NCBI GenBank assembly: GCA_002803225.1 | Contig: NXFV01000866.1 | Coordinates: forward strand, 1 to 64,000 | Direction of reading: 5' to 3' | DNA: 64,000 bases | Origin: Gamarada debralockiae | Lineage: Eukaryota > Ascomycota > Leotiomycetes > Helotiales > Hyphodiscaceae | Shown: piece after piece, positions 11,241 to 23,317 of the stretch | Layout: every line of letters starts with the position of its first letter | How positions within the stretch are numbered: the stretch's first letter is position 1 | Made by a program: the position numbers and the translations under genes | The notes under the pieces: model-generated | What the model saw: only the letters and a program-made list of their open reading frames with translations | The model's database searches: none | Told to the model about the DNA's origin: nothing

Positions 11241-11269
11241 CTTGTTGAAGCACTGGTGATCACGAATAC

Positions 11270-11700
11270 CTAGTGCTGCGATACGAGCCCTTCATTGCAC
11301 ATCGAGGCGGCAAGAATCGTTGGCTTTCCTCCGGGGACGCCATCGGCGTTATTTTTGATTGCACTCCCTTTTGGGAAATATCTTTTCATTGAGATCTCAG
11401 CTTTTGCGCTAGGTTTTGAAGAAGAGTCTGCTTGGTCTACCTTGGGGGATGGTGAACTGGACTTAGTATCGTACTTAGAAGGCAACAGGAATGGTTCGTC
11501 GATGGTAGCAGCACCTCGCCGTGATGAAGTAGAGAATGATCCTACAACAGTTCTACTCTAGACAGGCAGCTCGACCACTGGGGCTCACTGAACTTGCTGT
11601 ATATGAGCTCATCGATAGCTGACGAAACTGATGATGCATGCAGTGATCTCCTTTACAGAACTTCGAACGCTGAGAGGCATCGAAGGTGAACTTTTGCAGG
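11270..11700 (-). pseudogene. Possible relic of a Ser/Lys-rich protein gene
   Basis: On the minus strand a frame ending at 11270 reads like a disordered protein for about 95 codons (for example SFSTSSRRGAATIDEPFLL, then AEISMKRYFPKGSAIKNNA). It has no start of its own. Immediately upstream, coding-like text continues in another frame (LQKFTFDASQRSKFCKGD) and ends in a TAG near 11560. This looks like one broken gene or two small exons of an unrecognised gene. Nothing identifies its function. Amino-acid texture is the only evidence, so confidence is low. Confidence 0.3.
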
Positions 11701-12482
11701 ATTCTGATTGTGCGTATTCTGGTGGCGAAGGGCCATTTCTAGTCTTCGATCATACTCTTATTCATCAAATTACTTCGAGTGCGGTTCGAAAGCTATCTAT
11801 CAGACCTTCCTGCAGCCACTTACGGATCGCGAGGTTGACAATATGAAGCTGATCACGCTTTCATTTAGCATCTGGATGAGACGCTTTGGACTACTTTTGG
11901 GTCCGGCTTCAACAACATCATCATAGCACCTCTTTAGTCTCCATCATAGCAGCTTTTACATGACTTGATGGCGAGCGTAAGGCTGAGGTGATGGCTATGT
12001 TGAGGATTCGACGTATCTGCTCGAATCTGTACCATGCTGGCTTGAACCGCCTGCGGTCATAGACAAATTTCGAATACACAGCAGGGTATACAATCTCAAG
12101 GTAGCATCCTTACAAGAATATTGGACGCAGCAGCATTGAGATTGGAAATGACAAGACTGATAGGATATTGATGGTTTCAGAATGTCCTCTGTTCCCTAAG
12201 AAAGCTTTTCTGAGCTACCTGGCAGCCTGGATTTGGATACTTCTTCTGTTGAAGCACCACGTCCAGCGACATACCACCCACCCTAAACAATTCAATATGT
12301 ATGCAGGAACCTGACCTCGAATTAAGCCTCAAGAATTGTGCTCTGGAAAGTATGTGATGCTCATACTGAAGGTGTATTCGATTCGCAATAACGCCAGTAT
12401 TCTGCCCCTAACCAGCTCTCTAGACAATTGCAACGCTCTCATGCCACATCCCAGCAAACAATATACATGACATTTTATCTCT

Positions 12483-13014
12483 CTACTCTCCAAATAACCG
12501 TCGAACTCTCCTCAAAACGCTATCCTTCTCCGGATCGTATGGATGGTCCTTACTCGGAATCTCCAGTAACGCAGGGAAAGCAGCAGTGTATGTGTCAACT
12601 CGGTGGCGTATCCTCTCAGCAATCTGCAAGCATCAGCCTCAGTTCACAACAATATAACAGTGCTACTTACATGTTGATTGATCAAAAGAATTCCAATATC
12701 CTTCCTCTCCGTTGTGAATCTCTCGAAAGCCTCTTCGATAGCTGCATTGTCCGTCTTGCTGTCGACAACTAGGAAGTTCTTCTGCGAATCTGGTGGTGCC
12801 GTGACATGCTATTCCAGAATTAATATCTATTACCCTGCAATTCGAATTCGAAGAGGGCAATCCATACACCAATACCTGCCAGAAGCAGGCCTGTCACTGA
12901 GTCCTGAGTAATTCGTTGGCGGGAGCTCTCAATTTTAGTAGACAAGTTACTCACCTCATCTCCGATCACCGCAAGAAATTGCCTATCTTTGTAGGCAGAA
13001 GCTGGAGCTGCCAT
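12483..13014 (-). CDS. VMA7: V-type proton ATPase subunit F
   Basis: Four exons in transcript order: 13014-12955, 12903-12868, 12808-12671 and 12623-12483. They give 124 residues, the usual size. The splices recreate family phrases: [20 protein letters not shown], then [39 protein letters not shown] and [17 protein letters not shown]. Subunit F belongs to the cytosolic V1 sector and joins the central rotor stalk with subunit D, coupling ATP hydrolysis to proton pumping into vacuoles. Exon 2 is only 36 bp. The start is the ATG of [12 protein letters not shown]; an in-frame upstream ATG at about 13101 is less likely because the family begins here. It is divergent from the Nur1-like gene, 251 bp away, so they share a promoter region. 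Confidence 0.95.
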
Positions 13015-13265
13015 TTTGTCCGGATGTGGGTGAGTGAGGTCTTGTGAACCTTCAATCGCAATCAGCTCAGTGTGCATAGGAAGCTTCGACCAGGGCGGCA
13101 TCCCACTAGCACTAGTTTAGCGTTATCCACCCCTGTCAAATCAAAGAGCAGCGACGTCGCGAAATCCGAAATTCTACCTTGTAAACAAAGAACATTCGTT
13201 GACTTCCTGTCAACCTTTCACCAGGAAACCTGAGGATGTGAGGAGGGATTTCATAACTCGTCAAT

Positions 13266-14733
13266 ATGCCGAGGCTCGTGCGAAGAAAACCCTTGCTGGA
13301 TCGAATTCGAGATTACCTAAATCCGGGGGATTTCTTGTTGTGGCTGTCGGAGGAGTTTGAGACTCGGGACTGGGATTCCAAACAGGTTGGAACTCCTCTT
13401 GCTCTAGGTTTGCATGTGGCTATTTTGATTGCGCGGGCAAACAGTGGTTCTTCTTACGGAAGTGGAGGAGATGATGTCTTTGGGGATATTGAGTACGGCT
13501 CTGGCTGGTTGGGTTACATTGTGAGATATCTGTCCCATGAAAACAGAGCCCTGCTGACTTTCCCAGGCCACTTTCATTGTCCATCTCTTAACCTACTTCT
13601 CTATTGCGAACACGATATACACATTCACTCGAAAGCGTCATTACCGACTATTCGAGAGCTCCATAGAGGACCCTCAAAATACTCCATCAGCACATCGAGT
13701 ACGCGTCGACTCTTCTCCTGTTTCCTCTTCCCCACTTCGATTCCTTACTAGCATACTTGGAGATACCAGCGCCGTATCCAGGGCACATCCAGACCCAACC
13801 CGCGATGTTTGGGAGCTTGCTGTTTGGGATCCACTGCCAATTTGCCTACGATTATTCTGTTTGTTCAGCCCTGGCCATGTGCTGGTCTATTGGCTGTTCC
13901 TCCCTACGCTTTCGTCGGACCCACGACCAAGTATGACGGTCTTCACGACTTTATTTCTACAAATTATTATGTCCTCACAACTATTCCTGCTTCAGACGAG
14001 CTTCTCCCGGCAGGAGAAAGACTCCGCAATCATCCACAAAGAGGTTATGAGCGAATACGACATCAAATACGTCCACCCCCGACTCAACCCTCTTGTTCGA
14101 GATGTTGGTACCCAATACGCCGAGAACAAAGAGGAGGGAGACAAGGTGGACACTTATACGCCGACCGTTGTTCTCAAACGCGGAGTATTTAAAACCAACC
14201 CCAACCCAAATTACGCCAAACATGTCGATCCTGAGAGCAAGTCCGGGATTTCGCAACGAACCTTTTCCCCTACGCTGGGAGGATACACACCTTCCGCATA
14301 CAATTCCCGAGAACCTACACCTTTTACTGGCATAACGCCTCGAACAGCGATTCGCCAACCTCAATTCCGACAAAGTACATCTGGGGCTGTCTCCACTGGA
14401 ACCATCACAGGCGACGGAGGCAGTTTAGGAGTCTTTAGCCATGCCAATTCGCCACTCAAGAAAGCAACAAGCATGTATGATATACAACGCGGTGGACAAC
14501 GAGAGCTACCAAGAAACTCCTTCGATATGGCGAGAAGTGAAATCCAAGAACAGAGGGAGAGGAGCAAAAGCCCAGCGAAGAGGCAGAGTGATATTAGCCG
14601 GCAAATGTTTGACAGGATATCTTCCTCGGAGGAGGATGGAAGACGCACGAGTGCTCCTGGTCCGTTTGGAGGAATGAAGCCGAGACCGGGGAATACTGAT
14701 AGTCCCTATAAGAGAGGACCTTCAAGATGGTGA
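13266..14733 (+). CDS. NUR1: Nur1/Mug154-type nuclear rim membrane protein (DUF2418)
   Basis: Exons are 13266-13520 and 13567-14733, giving 473 residues. The intron joins GSGWLGYI to ATFIVHLLTYF. Residues 1-30 (MPRLVRRKPLLDRIRDYLNP) and the following segments match the DUF2418 family. Membrane segments lie near 50-60, 80-105, 170-190 and 200-220. The C-terminal half is soluble and low-complexity, with an Arg/Ser-rich end. Family members such as yeast Nur1 sit in the inner nuclear membrane and help tether silent chromatin and rDNA. The orthology is based on remembered family patterns, so the function is inference. It is divergent from VMA7. Confidence 0.75.
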
Positions 14734-15011
14734 TGTTTGGGTACGAGCAAGGAATAAATCAGCATTGGTTGGCGTTTTGGACCATGTGGATGTGGTCTTT
14801 AATTCCCTGGGTTGGCACATACTATAGCAATTGAAGTATTTCTCATGCCTCACCCTTGGATCTCTTGTCTGTGAGTTTTTTTTTTTCTTGTTTTGTTTTG
14901 TTTTTGTTTTTACGATGCCGTTATGGAAAAGGGAAGCTCTGGGTTACTCCTTCCAATTTCTCCTTTCGATAGACTCTTCTTTTAGGAAGCAACTCCTTTA
15001 GCTAGCCAGCC

Positions 15012-18000
15012 ATGTAAGTTCAAAACCAACACTCTTCAACCTTCATCCAACACTCATCGCTCTTCCACACTCTTCTCTGCATCCACGCACACAACAAGGT
15101 CATCAGACTCAACGGGAGTAGAGCCGCCATCTCCACATCCACTCGCAGTCTTGCCCCCTTCCGTTCACAACCAACCTCTCCTGCAAAAGCTCAAGCCCAA
15201 GCAATCGCCCCCCATCGCCGTCGACACAAACGCCTAAATTCAACGAGCACATGGTCGATCGTTGTCAATCAGCGCCTGCATATCACGCATTTCACCGTCT
15301 CATCGCGAAGAAAAAGGACATACTCTTCGTCAGCAATATGAAGAGAACAGCACTCAAGAACCTGTAGAGCTAGTATTTGGGGTACCGGTTTCTACCAATC
15401 CCGACCTTAAGATGGGCGATGGAGGTATGTGATTCCATAAGATGTGTGCTTCGTTTTCATGCTAATCCGTTTGTGGAGGTCTTACTTGGAGGATGAGGAG
15501 CTGGGGTCCTCGTAGAAATACCACCGACACAGTTGGAGGCCCCGATCATCGGATTGAATTGGGTCTGGTGAGTTCAAGTATGGAACGAGGAGGAAATAGA
15601 GGTGAACGTGGAGCATTTCACAGCCGCAAACTTGGAGGGCGCTGGTGCCGTTTTGCTTTGAAGAAAGAGGCCAAGGAAGTACGGGAAGTTCTATATCAGC
15701 ACGGCAAGGAGCAATGCGAGAGCCAGATACCTTTGTTGGGCGTGGATATTCCGGAACTGGAGAACCGCGAGATGACGAAGACACAAAAGATATTTGAGGA
15801 TAAGAATGTTAGAAGGGAACAGAGACGAAGCCTGCGAGAGAGTGGTGATTTCCTTGGCGTGCAAGGCGCGAATCCGAGGACTGGATATTGGGACGTCACT
15901 TCAGGTACGAGCAGCAGTGAACCGAGTCAGATGGGCGAAGAGATGAAGAAGAAACTTGATGAAGAGGCAAAGAATATCGAGTAGCAGAAACAAAGATACG
16001 AAGAGGCAAAGGCCAAACATCAGGCGGAGTTGGTGAGAGTCCAGACATTACGGGATAACAAGAAGAAGGAAATGGAGAAACGGAAGGGGATGGAGTTGAA
16101 AATGAAGCAGAGAAGACGTGGGAAATGGAAGTTGAGCGAAGACGGCTGGCGTAGCGTCACCGAGCCCGAGTTGAGTCCGATTGTGCAGTCCGTGGTTGGA
16201 AGTCCGGCAAGAGGTCAGTTCAACAGTCTGATACAGCGGGTTTCAAGGCTAACCTACAAATCCCAGAGACTGCTCCTGGTGATCGGCTGTTTCCCATGCC
16301 CAGCGCAGCTGATCCAACCCCCTATGTAAATCCAAACAACATTGAATCCCGCGACTACTTTGGTCACCGAATGGTTTCTTCCCCTTTGGCAAGTGAACGT
16401 TCAAGAGCTCCGTCAGATGAACGCAGTACTGTCATACCAAGAAAGCCAGTCTGGTCACCAATTCGACGAGGGGACAATGGATCTTCCAATACCATCACTC
16501 ATACGGGCAGCGTTGTAGATTTAGTACGGAACGACCACCGCATTGGAAGCCTTCGTCAGAAACTACCCAAGACCACAAGTGAATTGCCAAGAGCCGACGT
16601 GACTCTGGACACTCAACCCCTGACCAAATCATTCGTGGAATCTATATCCCCGTGTCAGAAGTCTGATTCTTTTTTAGAGAAGACCCTCGACCTTTCGAGG
16701 TCAGAAAGCCAAGAAGGAAGAGAGGCTACAGGGACTCATCCCAGTCAGTTTCGCCGAGTCAAGCCGACACCCCCCATCCGTCGGACCAAAGCCCCAAGGC
16801 TACCAGCCCGGAAAAGCGTTACAAGTCCCTGAAAGAGCTTCCACCATTGACCCTGAGAGATCCATTCGCAGCCCGGATCCCGTTGAGCTCCCGACCTATC
16901 CTTCCATCGACGATATGGGCACCTCCCACAATACTCGACAGTCCAGTACCATACATCACCGCACCCACCATCACCACTACTAGGTCTGCTCATCCTCTGC
17001 CCCTCGACGTCCAGTTCGGCGGCCCAAAAGACGACACGAGCAATACTCAGACGAGGCGCCGATCCCTACAGCGAAAGCCGAGTCGGATCCCATTACGAAT
17101 AACCTCCCTTCAGAACAGCAAGCTGCACGCAGTGCAGAGCACAGGGTCTCAAGCAAATCCAGCCGACATCACTACATCATCGGAACACCTCTTGCCGCCG
17201 AAGCAACGGACCGTAAGATTATGTCACAAGATTTCTCCAGGAGGCGACAAGGTCGTCATGAAGAACACACACATATCCACGTCTATGTTCCCTCAAACCC
17301 CAGCAGCCCGCGCGGTGGGGGTCACGGAGTTCCAGAATCTGAGACATCGGGCGGCTATGACAAAGACGGAAGGCCAAGACGGGGACGCACTTACCCGCCG
17401 AAATTAAGGAAGCCAAGAGTAGAGGCGGGAACGAGAGCCAAGGCAGTCCCAGAAGGTCAAAGAGGCATAGGAGATCCTTTCATGACTATATTGGAAGATG
17501 CAGATCATTATTTGCGCGACAGGAGACTGAGCCGGGCTGCCAGAGCGGGGTTACCAAATGATGGATGGGAGGATTTTCTTGTGGTTTGGCACTCATCCCT
17601 GAATGTGGAGAATAGGAGGCCAGTGGCTGTGGACGGATCGTTTGAGGTGAGGGAACTTGTTAATCTCCCTCGGAGCCTACGGAGAGCAGGTGTTTCTCCA
17701 ACTCGAAAGCCTACGTTCGAGGAGAAAGCTGGAATTGTGCGTCTCTCACCATCACTGGATAACAATGGCATCTCTCCAATCAAGGTTCGAAGTTCTCCAG
17801 TCAGAGTTGCAACTTCACCACTTACTATTCGAAAGGCAAGTGGTGCTAAGGGTCATGTAAGTCCACACATCCTACTCAAGCACTGCATTCTATCAAGCAA
17901 CTCCAAGCTGACCACTTCTGTCACAGAGCGGTAGTCCTCGCGTATGTCTCTACAACCCCCAATGTCAATCTGACTCAACTAATTGGGCGATACACAGCCG

Positions 18001-18366
18001 AAAGCGGAGGATATGAAGATTGTATGATTCGAAGGCAAAAGGGGGGGTTCGCCAGATAAACGAGTTACTCCGAAGTCGGCTACCCCACGATGTTTCTCGA
18101 TGCAGGACATAAGCGGAATCGCATTTAGAATCATTCAAACAGCGTGGTGGTTCGTTGAGACAGTCTTCGATCCGAAGTCCGACGTTAGGAAGAGGTGGGA
18201 GAGGGGTCATCGTCTTATTTTGCGAGATATTACATTGTTAATCGCGGCCGCTACCTTTATGCTCGCTATGCTTTTGGTGGCGGTTCTAGTTATCAGGGCT
18301 GTGATTATAGGGTTGCAGATTGTTAGGGCGTTTTGGAGTGTTTTCCGTATTCTTACTAGCCTTTGA
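15012..18366 (+). pseudogene. Disrupted gene for a conserved fungal hypothetical protein with C-terminal membrane anchor
   Basis: A multi-exon coding path can be followed but is broken. In-frame stops are TAA 15235-15237, TAG 15982-15984, TAG 16981-16983 and TGA 18025-18027. A one-base shift near 16828-16830 separates KSVTSP from ERASTIDPERS. Introns still look functional: 15014-15098, a GTATGT donor near 15426, GTCAGT near 16214 with a GCTAAC branch site, and two near 17855-17998. Recognisable blocks are FLGVQGANPRTGYWDVTSG with a following charged coiled-coil region, an Arg/Ser-rich middle, and a C-terminal hydrophobic anchor (residues TLLIAAATFMLAMLL). The first exon may supply only AT of the start codon. 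Function is unknown. Stops explained by assembly error cannot be excluded. Confidence 0.6.
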
Positions 18367-19123
18367 TAATGGCTTTAGTTTCAGGGCCGTGATTATGGGG
18401 TTATCAAAGCAATTCGGACTGTTTTCTGAGTTATGACTAGCTCTTGAGAATGAGCTGGCCTTGTTAGCAGGTGTTATGAGTTGGGGTTAATGCCTTTGGA
18501 GCTGGGATTGTGCTTGTCCGAATTATCAATATCAGGAAGGTCAGAAAGCGGGGAGGATTACTTTCTTTTTCATTGATAGGCTATTGGCCCTCAGAGCATG
18601 GGACTCCATGATTGTATACGTACGAACGGACTCAACGTTGTAGCGGTGTATACGATGGTGGACCACTAGATAACGACTGATAGAAGTATCAGTACATGCA
18701 GCATTGTAGATTATGCAGGCTTTCCAAGTATCGACAGACCCAGGCCTTGAAATAGACCACAATTATGCAATTGCTATGAATATCAGGGCTGATTTGTGTG
18801 ATGAATCTGGCGTCGTTGAATGCATGCAGCTTGATCGCATGCTCACTCATTGCAGATGTCCATTCACAAAGTTCTCCACACTTTCTCATCATCCAATGAA
18901 TGCGCTCGTATTTCGGATTGTTCGTTCGCACAGCCCTATTCGGAACTCCTTCGCCGACATCGGCTTCCGATCTCGAGCAGTGCATCATTCTTAAACCATA
19001 AACACCCCGCACAGCTGCAAATTTAATTTACTCAACAATTCCAACTCTTTCTTCCTTTAAAACTCTTTGATGTCAATCGCAGGCCTTTGCCTCGAATAAT
19101 TTAAGTACAGAGAGTGTGCAAAT
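18367..19123. other. Intergenic; LEU1 promoter region
   Basis: No gene was recognised. Degenerate copies of the preceding gene's last codons (phrases around GTGATTAT and GGTTATC) appear near 18390-18420. That could be a short imperfect duplication. The right part is the LEU1 5' flank. Confidence 0.4.
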
Positions 19124-21615
19124 ATGCCTTCTGCTGAAGGGAGAGCTCAAACTCTCTACGATAAGGTTTTCCAGGACCATATCGTGGATGAGAGACTCGA
19201 TGGCACGATTTTACTTTATATTGGTATGTGGGACTCTTTCCATGATTGTGTACTGTCTCGAACATTGTACTGACTTTTCATCAGACAGACATTTGGTTCA
19301 CGAAGTCACCTCACCTGTGTGTTGGTCCCAAGTACCATGTGGGGGCGACAAATGCTAATGGAGGCAAACAGCAAGCTTTTGAGGGATTGAAGAATGCAGG
19401 CCGAAAAGTCAGAAGACCAGACTGCACACTCGCAACCACCGATCACGTCCGTCTCAATTGCTCAAATATTTTCAACAGCAGCTGACAGTGGCAACAGAAC
19501 GTCCCAACCACGTCCCGCAAATCTCTCAAGAACATCGAAACCTTCGTCGAAGAAGAAGACTCTCGCCTTCAATGCATGACCCTCGAAGACAATGTCAAAG
19601 ACTTCGGCATCACATATTTTGGACTTGGTGACAAGCGTCAGGGAATCGTACACATCATCGGTCCCGAGCAAGGTTTCACACTCCCGGGTACAACAGTCGT
19701 GTGTGGCGATAGTCACACATCCACACATGGAGCGTTCGGAGCTTTGGCTTTTGGCATCGGCACATCTGAGGTAGAGCACGTCCTTGCTACACAGACTTTA
19801 ATTACGAAGCGCAGCAAGAATATGCGGATTCAAGTTGATGGCGATCTCGCTCCTGGAGTCAGCTCGAAGGATATCATTCTTCACGCTATTGGCAAAATCG
19901 GCACGGCTGGTGGCACTGGTACTGTTATTGAGTTCTGCGGTTCTGCCATCAGAGCTTTGAGCATGGAGGCCAGAATGTCGATTTGTAATATGTCGATTGA
20001 GGGTGGTGCCAGAGCTGGAATGGTTGCCCCGGATGAGATTACTTTCGAATACCTCAAGAACCGACCTCTTGCGCCAAAATACGGATCGGATGAGTGGAAT
20101 CGGGCTGTCAAGTATTGGAAGAGTCTTAAGTCTGACGAGGGTGCGAAATACGATATCGATGTCTTCATAGATGCGAAGGATATCGCCCCCACGGTTACAT
20201 GGGGAACCAGCCCAGAGGACGTTGTCCCAATTACCGGCAACGTCCCTGACCCTGAAACATTTGAAACTGCAGAGAAGAAGGCGGCAGGAAAGAGAATGCT
20301 CGAATATATGGGACTCACTGCTGGAACTCCCATGGAGGAAATTGTCTTGGATAAGATCTTCATTGGATCTTGCACAAATGCCCGAATTGAGGATCTTCGA
20401 GCAGCAGCACAAGTTGTTAAGGGCCGAAAGGTCGCAGCGAATATCAAGCGGGCCATGATCGTTCCTGGTTCCGGACTCGTGAAGGATCAAGCAGAAGCAG
20501 AAGGCCTCGACCAGATCTTCACTGAGGCTGGTTTCGAATGGCGAGAGGCCGGATGCAGTATGTGCCTTGGCATGAACCCCGATATCTTGTCACCAAAGGA
20601 GCGATGCGCCAGTACCAGCAACCGAAATTTTGAAGGACGACAAGGAGCTGGTGGTCGCACGCATTTGGTTTCCCCGGTTACTGCTGCCGCATGTGCGATC
20701 GTTGGCAAGCTCACAGATGTTCGGAAACTCGCCGAAAGGAATGCTACACCCCGCAAAGCATCACCAAAACCAATGCAAGTCAAGCCTCACGTTGATGAGC
20801 GAGTCGACACCGATGACGACGAGCGAGAAATGATTGGCGACCAGCCAGAGGACAACGGACCCCACACAAATACCATGGCATCTCACACCAGCACAGGTCT
20901 TCCCAAATTCGAAGTTTACAAAGGCCTCGCAGCCCCTATGGAACGAGCGAACGTCGACACAGACGCCATCATCCCCAAACAATTCTTAAAAACAATCAAG
21001 CGAACCGGTCTTGGCAAAGCTCTCTTTTACGCTCTCAGATTCAACGAGGACGGATCGGAAAAGCCAGACTTCATTCTCAACCAAGAACCATATCGAAAAG
21101 CCAAGATCCTTGTCGTTACTGGACCTAATTTTGGATGCGGATCCTCACGTGAACACGCTCCTTGGGCCCTCCTTGATTTCGGCATCAAATGTGTGATCGC
21201 ACCTTCATACGCTGATATCTTCTTCAACAACACTTTCAAGAACGGCATGTTGCCCATTGCTATCACGAACAAGGCCGATCTCGATGCCATCGCAGCCGAA
21301 GCTCGCGCCGGAAAGGATATCGAAGTTGATCTCCCAAATCAAACCATCAACGATGCGTCCGGAAAGAAAATCTGTAGTTTCGAAGTTGAGGAATTCCGGA
21401 AACACTGCTTAATTAATGGCCTTGATGATATCGGATTGACAATGCAGATGGAGGATAAGATTAATGCCTTTGAAAAGAAGATGTCTGCGAAAACGCCGTG
21501 GTTGGATGGAACTGGTTATTTGAAGCGAGGCAAGAATGGGAAGTTGGCTGTCAAGCCTGTGCCTGTGCCGAAGACGAATCGTGGGGAGGAGGTTAAGGAA
21601 CCACTTGAGTGGTGA
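19124..21615 (+). CDS. LEU1: 3-isopropylmalate dehydratase (isopropylmalate isomerase)
   Basis: Exons are 19124-19223, 19285-19316, 19372-19446 and 19498-21615, giving 774 residues, the usual fungal fused length. The enzyme isomerises 2-isopropylmalate to 3-isopropylmalate in leucine biosynthesis. The large domain carries the 4Fe-4S ligands at GSCTNAR and [11 protein letters not shown], plus [19 protein letters not shown] charged linker (residues about 465-510) precedes the small swivel domain, with [16 protein letters not shown] and [17 protein letters not shown]. Exon 2 is only 32 bp, and introns 2 and 3 use GTGTGT and GTCCGT donors. The splices restore [20 protein letters not shown] and [14 protein letters not shown]. 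The protein is probably cytosolic, as in yeast. Confidence 0.96.
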
Positions 21616-22818
21616 TGGAGCTTTAAAAGTTGTAAGATGTTGCCGTTGCATGATGGCTATCTACGCAGTGTTTTTTTGCTGGGAGGTTCACTACAAAGAC
21701 AATGGCGAGCTTTTTGCTTTTGCCTGGGCTTCACGGTCCCAATGAAATGATTGCAATGCCTTATTTGTCTTTCTCGTTTGTTGCAGAAGTGTGATCCAAG
21801 CGATACTTACAATCTGATCCCCATTACTTTGGGTTCCTCAGCCCAGAGCGTCAAGTGACAGCCAGTCCACCGCTCCAAAGTTTACAGCAAGTCCTGAAGA
21901 TGAGTTGTAGCGAGGAGGTCAGAAAATTGCTTGCATCGTAATGAGGTCTGACAAGTCAACGTTGTTTTAAGATAGCACCGTTTATTATTGGGGTCATCGA
22001 CGTGGTTGTGTTATAGGAGGTTTATTTCGAAGATAATAGCGACCTGGCCCCCCCTCAATTCATCTTCTGCGGGGTTTTGTGAAATACTATTAGCTTCTGA
22101 CCAAGTTGGTAGCATTTATTGGATTGCCCGCCTTTCAATTAAACTCCTGATCACTTCACCGCTTCCATTTATGAGGTCCGGCAATCTTAGGTAACTTCTT
22201 GAATTGCCTGGTCCCAGCTAGATCTAACTAATCGTGCTTGGATGCGGTCCAGCACAGCCAAATATCGTACGATTTCTTGTGATGGGACTGCGGGACAGCA
22301 ATCTGCCAGCCTGCCAGCGCTTCTATCTAAAACGCTCTCGTCTTTGTCCCTTTAGCGAACGCGTCGTCCTGTCTGCACACCAAACTCCCAGCAAAGCGGG
22401 GTAATAAACCCCTAGCGAAGGATCATGCAACGGAAGGAAAGGGGACCTCGCTTCGACCCCTTTCAATACTTTTGACTCCGTACCCTACAGCCACATTTGT
22501 TTCAGACCGAGGCCTTGCACGTGCTTTTTCCTGTAATTGCGCCACAGCCATGGGTTTGGAAGGCAGGTTATTGGAAGCACCTTGTCAGTGCACGAGTTCC
22601 GATGAACGGGTTCTTAGAAGGGTCATATAGCCTTTATGCACACGCCTGGAGGGTTTGATCATACCTTGACAAGCTTTTCTATCATGGGGAACGTACCTCC
22701 TACACGCTTCTCCTGCGCAGATGTACGATCCTACCAATCATCGCTTTCTTCAAACCTCCTTGCGCGAAATGCGAGGCGGGATGTTACTTCTATGTGTTTG
22801 GTGTTAGCAGGAAAACAT

Positions 22819-23317
22819 TTATGTGATTGTTGTTGGCAGGGCTGGAAAGGTTGTCCTTTCAGGGTTTAGTGCAGAGATGGGGGGCTGACTGAAGAAATCC
22901 AATGCGCTGGCTTCGCCGAGGGCTTTGATGTGCGGCATGCGGATGAACGATGTGATTCCTGCTCTTCGACTTCTTAGTATGACAATTGCACAAAGGAATG
23001 AAAAGGCAAAATACAAAGATCCGAGTCCAAGTCCGGAGACCTAGAGTTTCATCGCCATGTTCATTTTCAGGCTCCACACTTTCATATGTGGTTACGAAGG
23101 TGGCGGAAGGAATTGAGAGTAGGAGGGCGGGAAAGCTGTTGGAAATGATAGTGAGGAGGAACTTTGCAGGAAAGTGGTAGGGCGAATTGTGAAGATGGCG
23201 GAATTCAAGGCTGTTGGCGAGGGGAGTGTGAGTGAAAGTGACACGATGGGGAGGGGCGTAGACTACGAGTATGGAGGATGCTTTTGCGGAGAGGGGTTTT
23301 TTATTAGGTATTGTCAC
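22819..23317 (-). pseudogene. Possible membrane-protein fragment, unrecognised
   Basis: Two minus-strand frames read as if separated by a splice. The first is hydrophobic (FLLTIISNSFPALLLSIPSA). The second follows a CTCTAG acceptor near 23042 and reads SGLGLGSLYFAFSFLCAIV, then a basic soluble tail ending at 22819. It could be the remnant of a transporter or a small membrane protein. I do not recognise the family and see no clear start. Chance open frames are an alternative. Confidence 0.22.

Larger units (their letters stand above)
10449..12482. other. Intergenic, about 2 kb; promoter of NPC2-like gene and a possible gene relic
   Basis: There is no intact gene. The right half holds weak minus-strand coding-like frames, listed separately. 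A TATAAATA at 11178-11185, followed by a CT-rich run to about 11240, looks like a plus-strand core promoter with no recognisable ORF behind it. Confidence 0.45.

Noticed and set aside
19798..20490. Long frames antisense to LEU1
   Set aside because: Shadow of the strongly conserved LEU1 coding strand.
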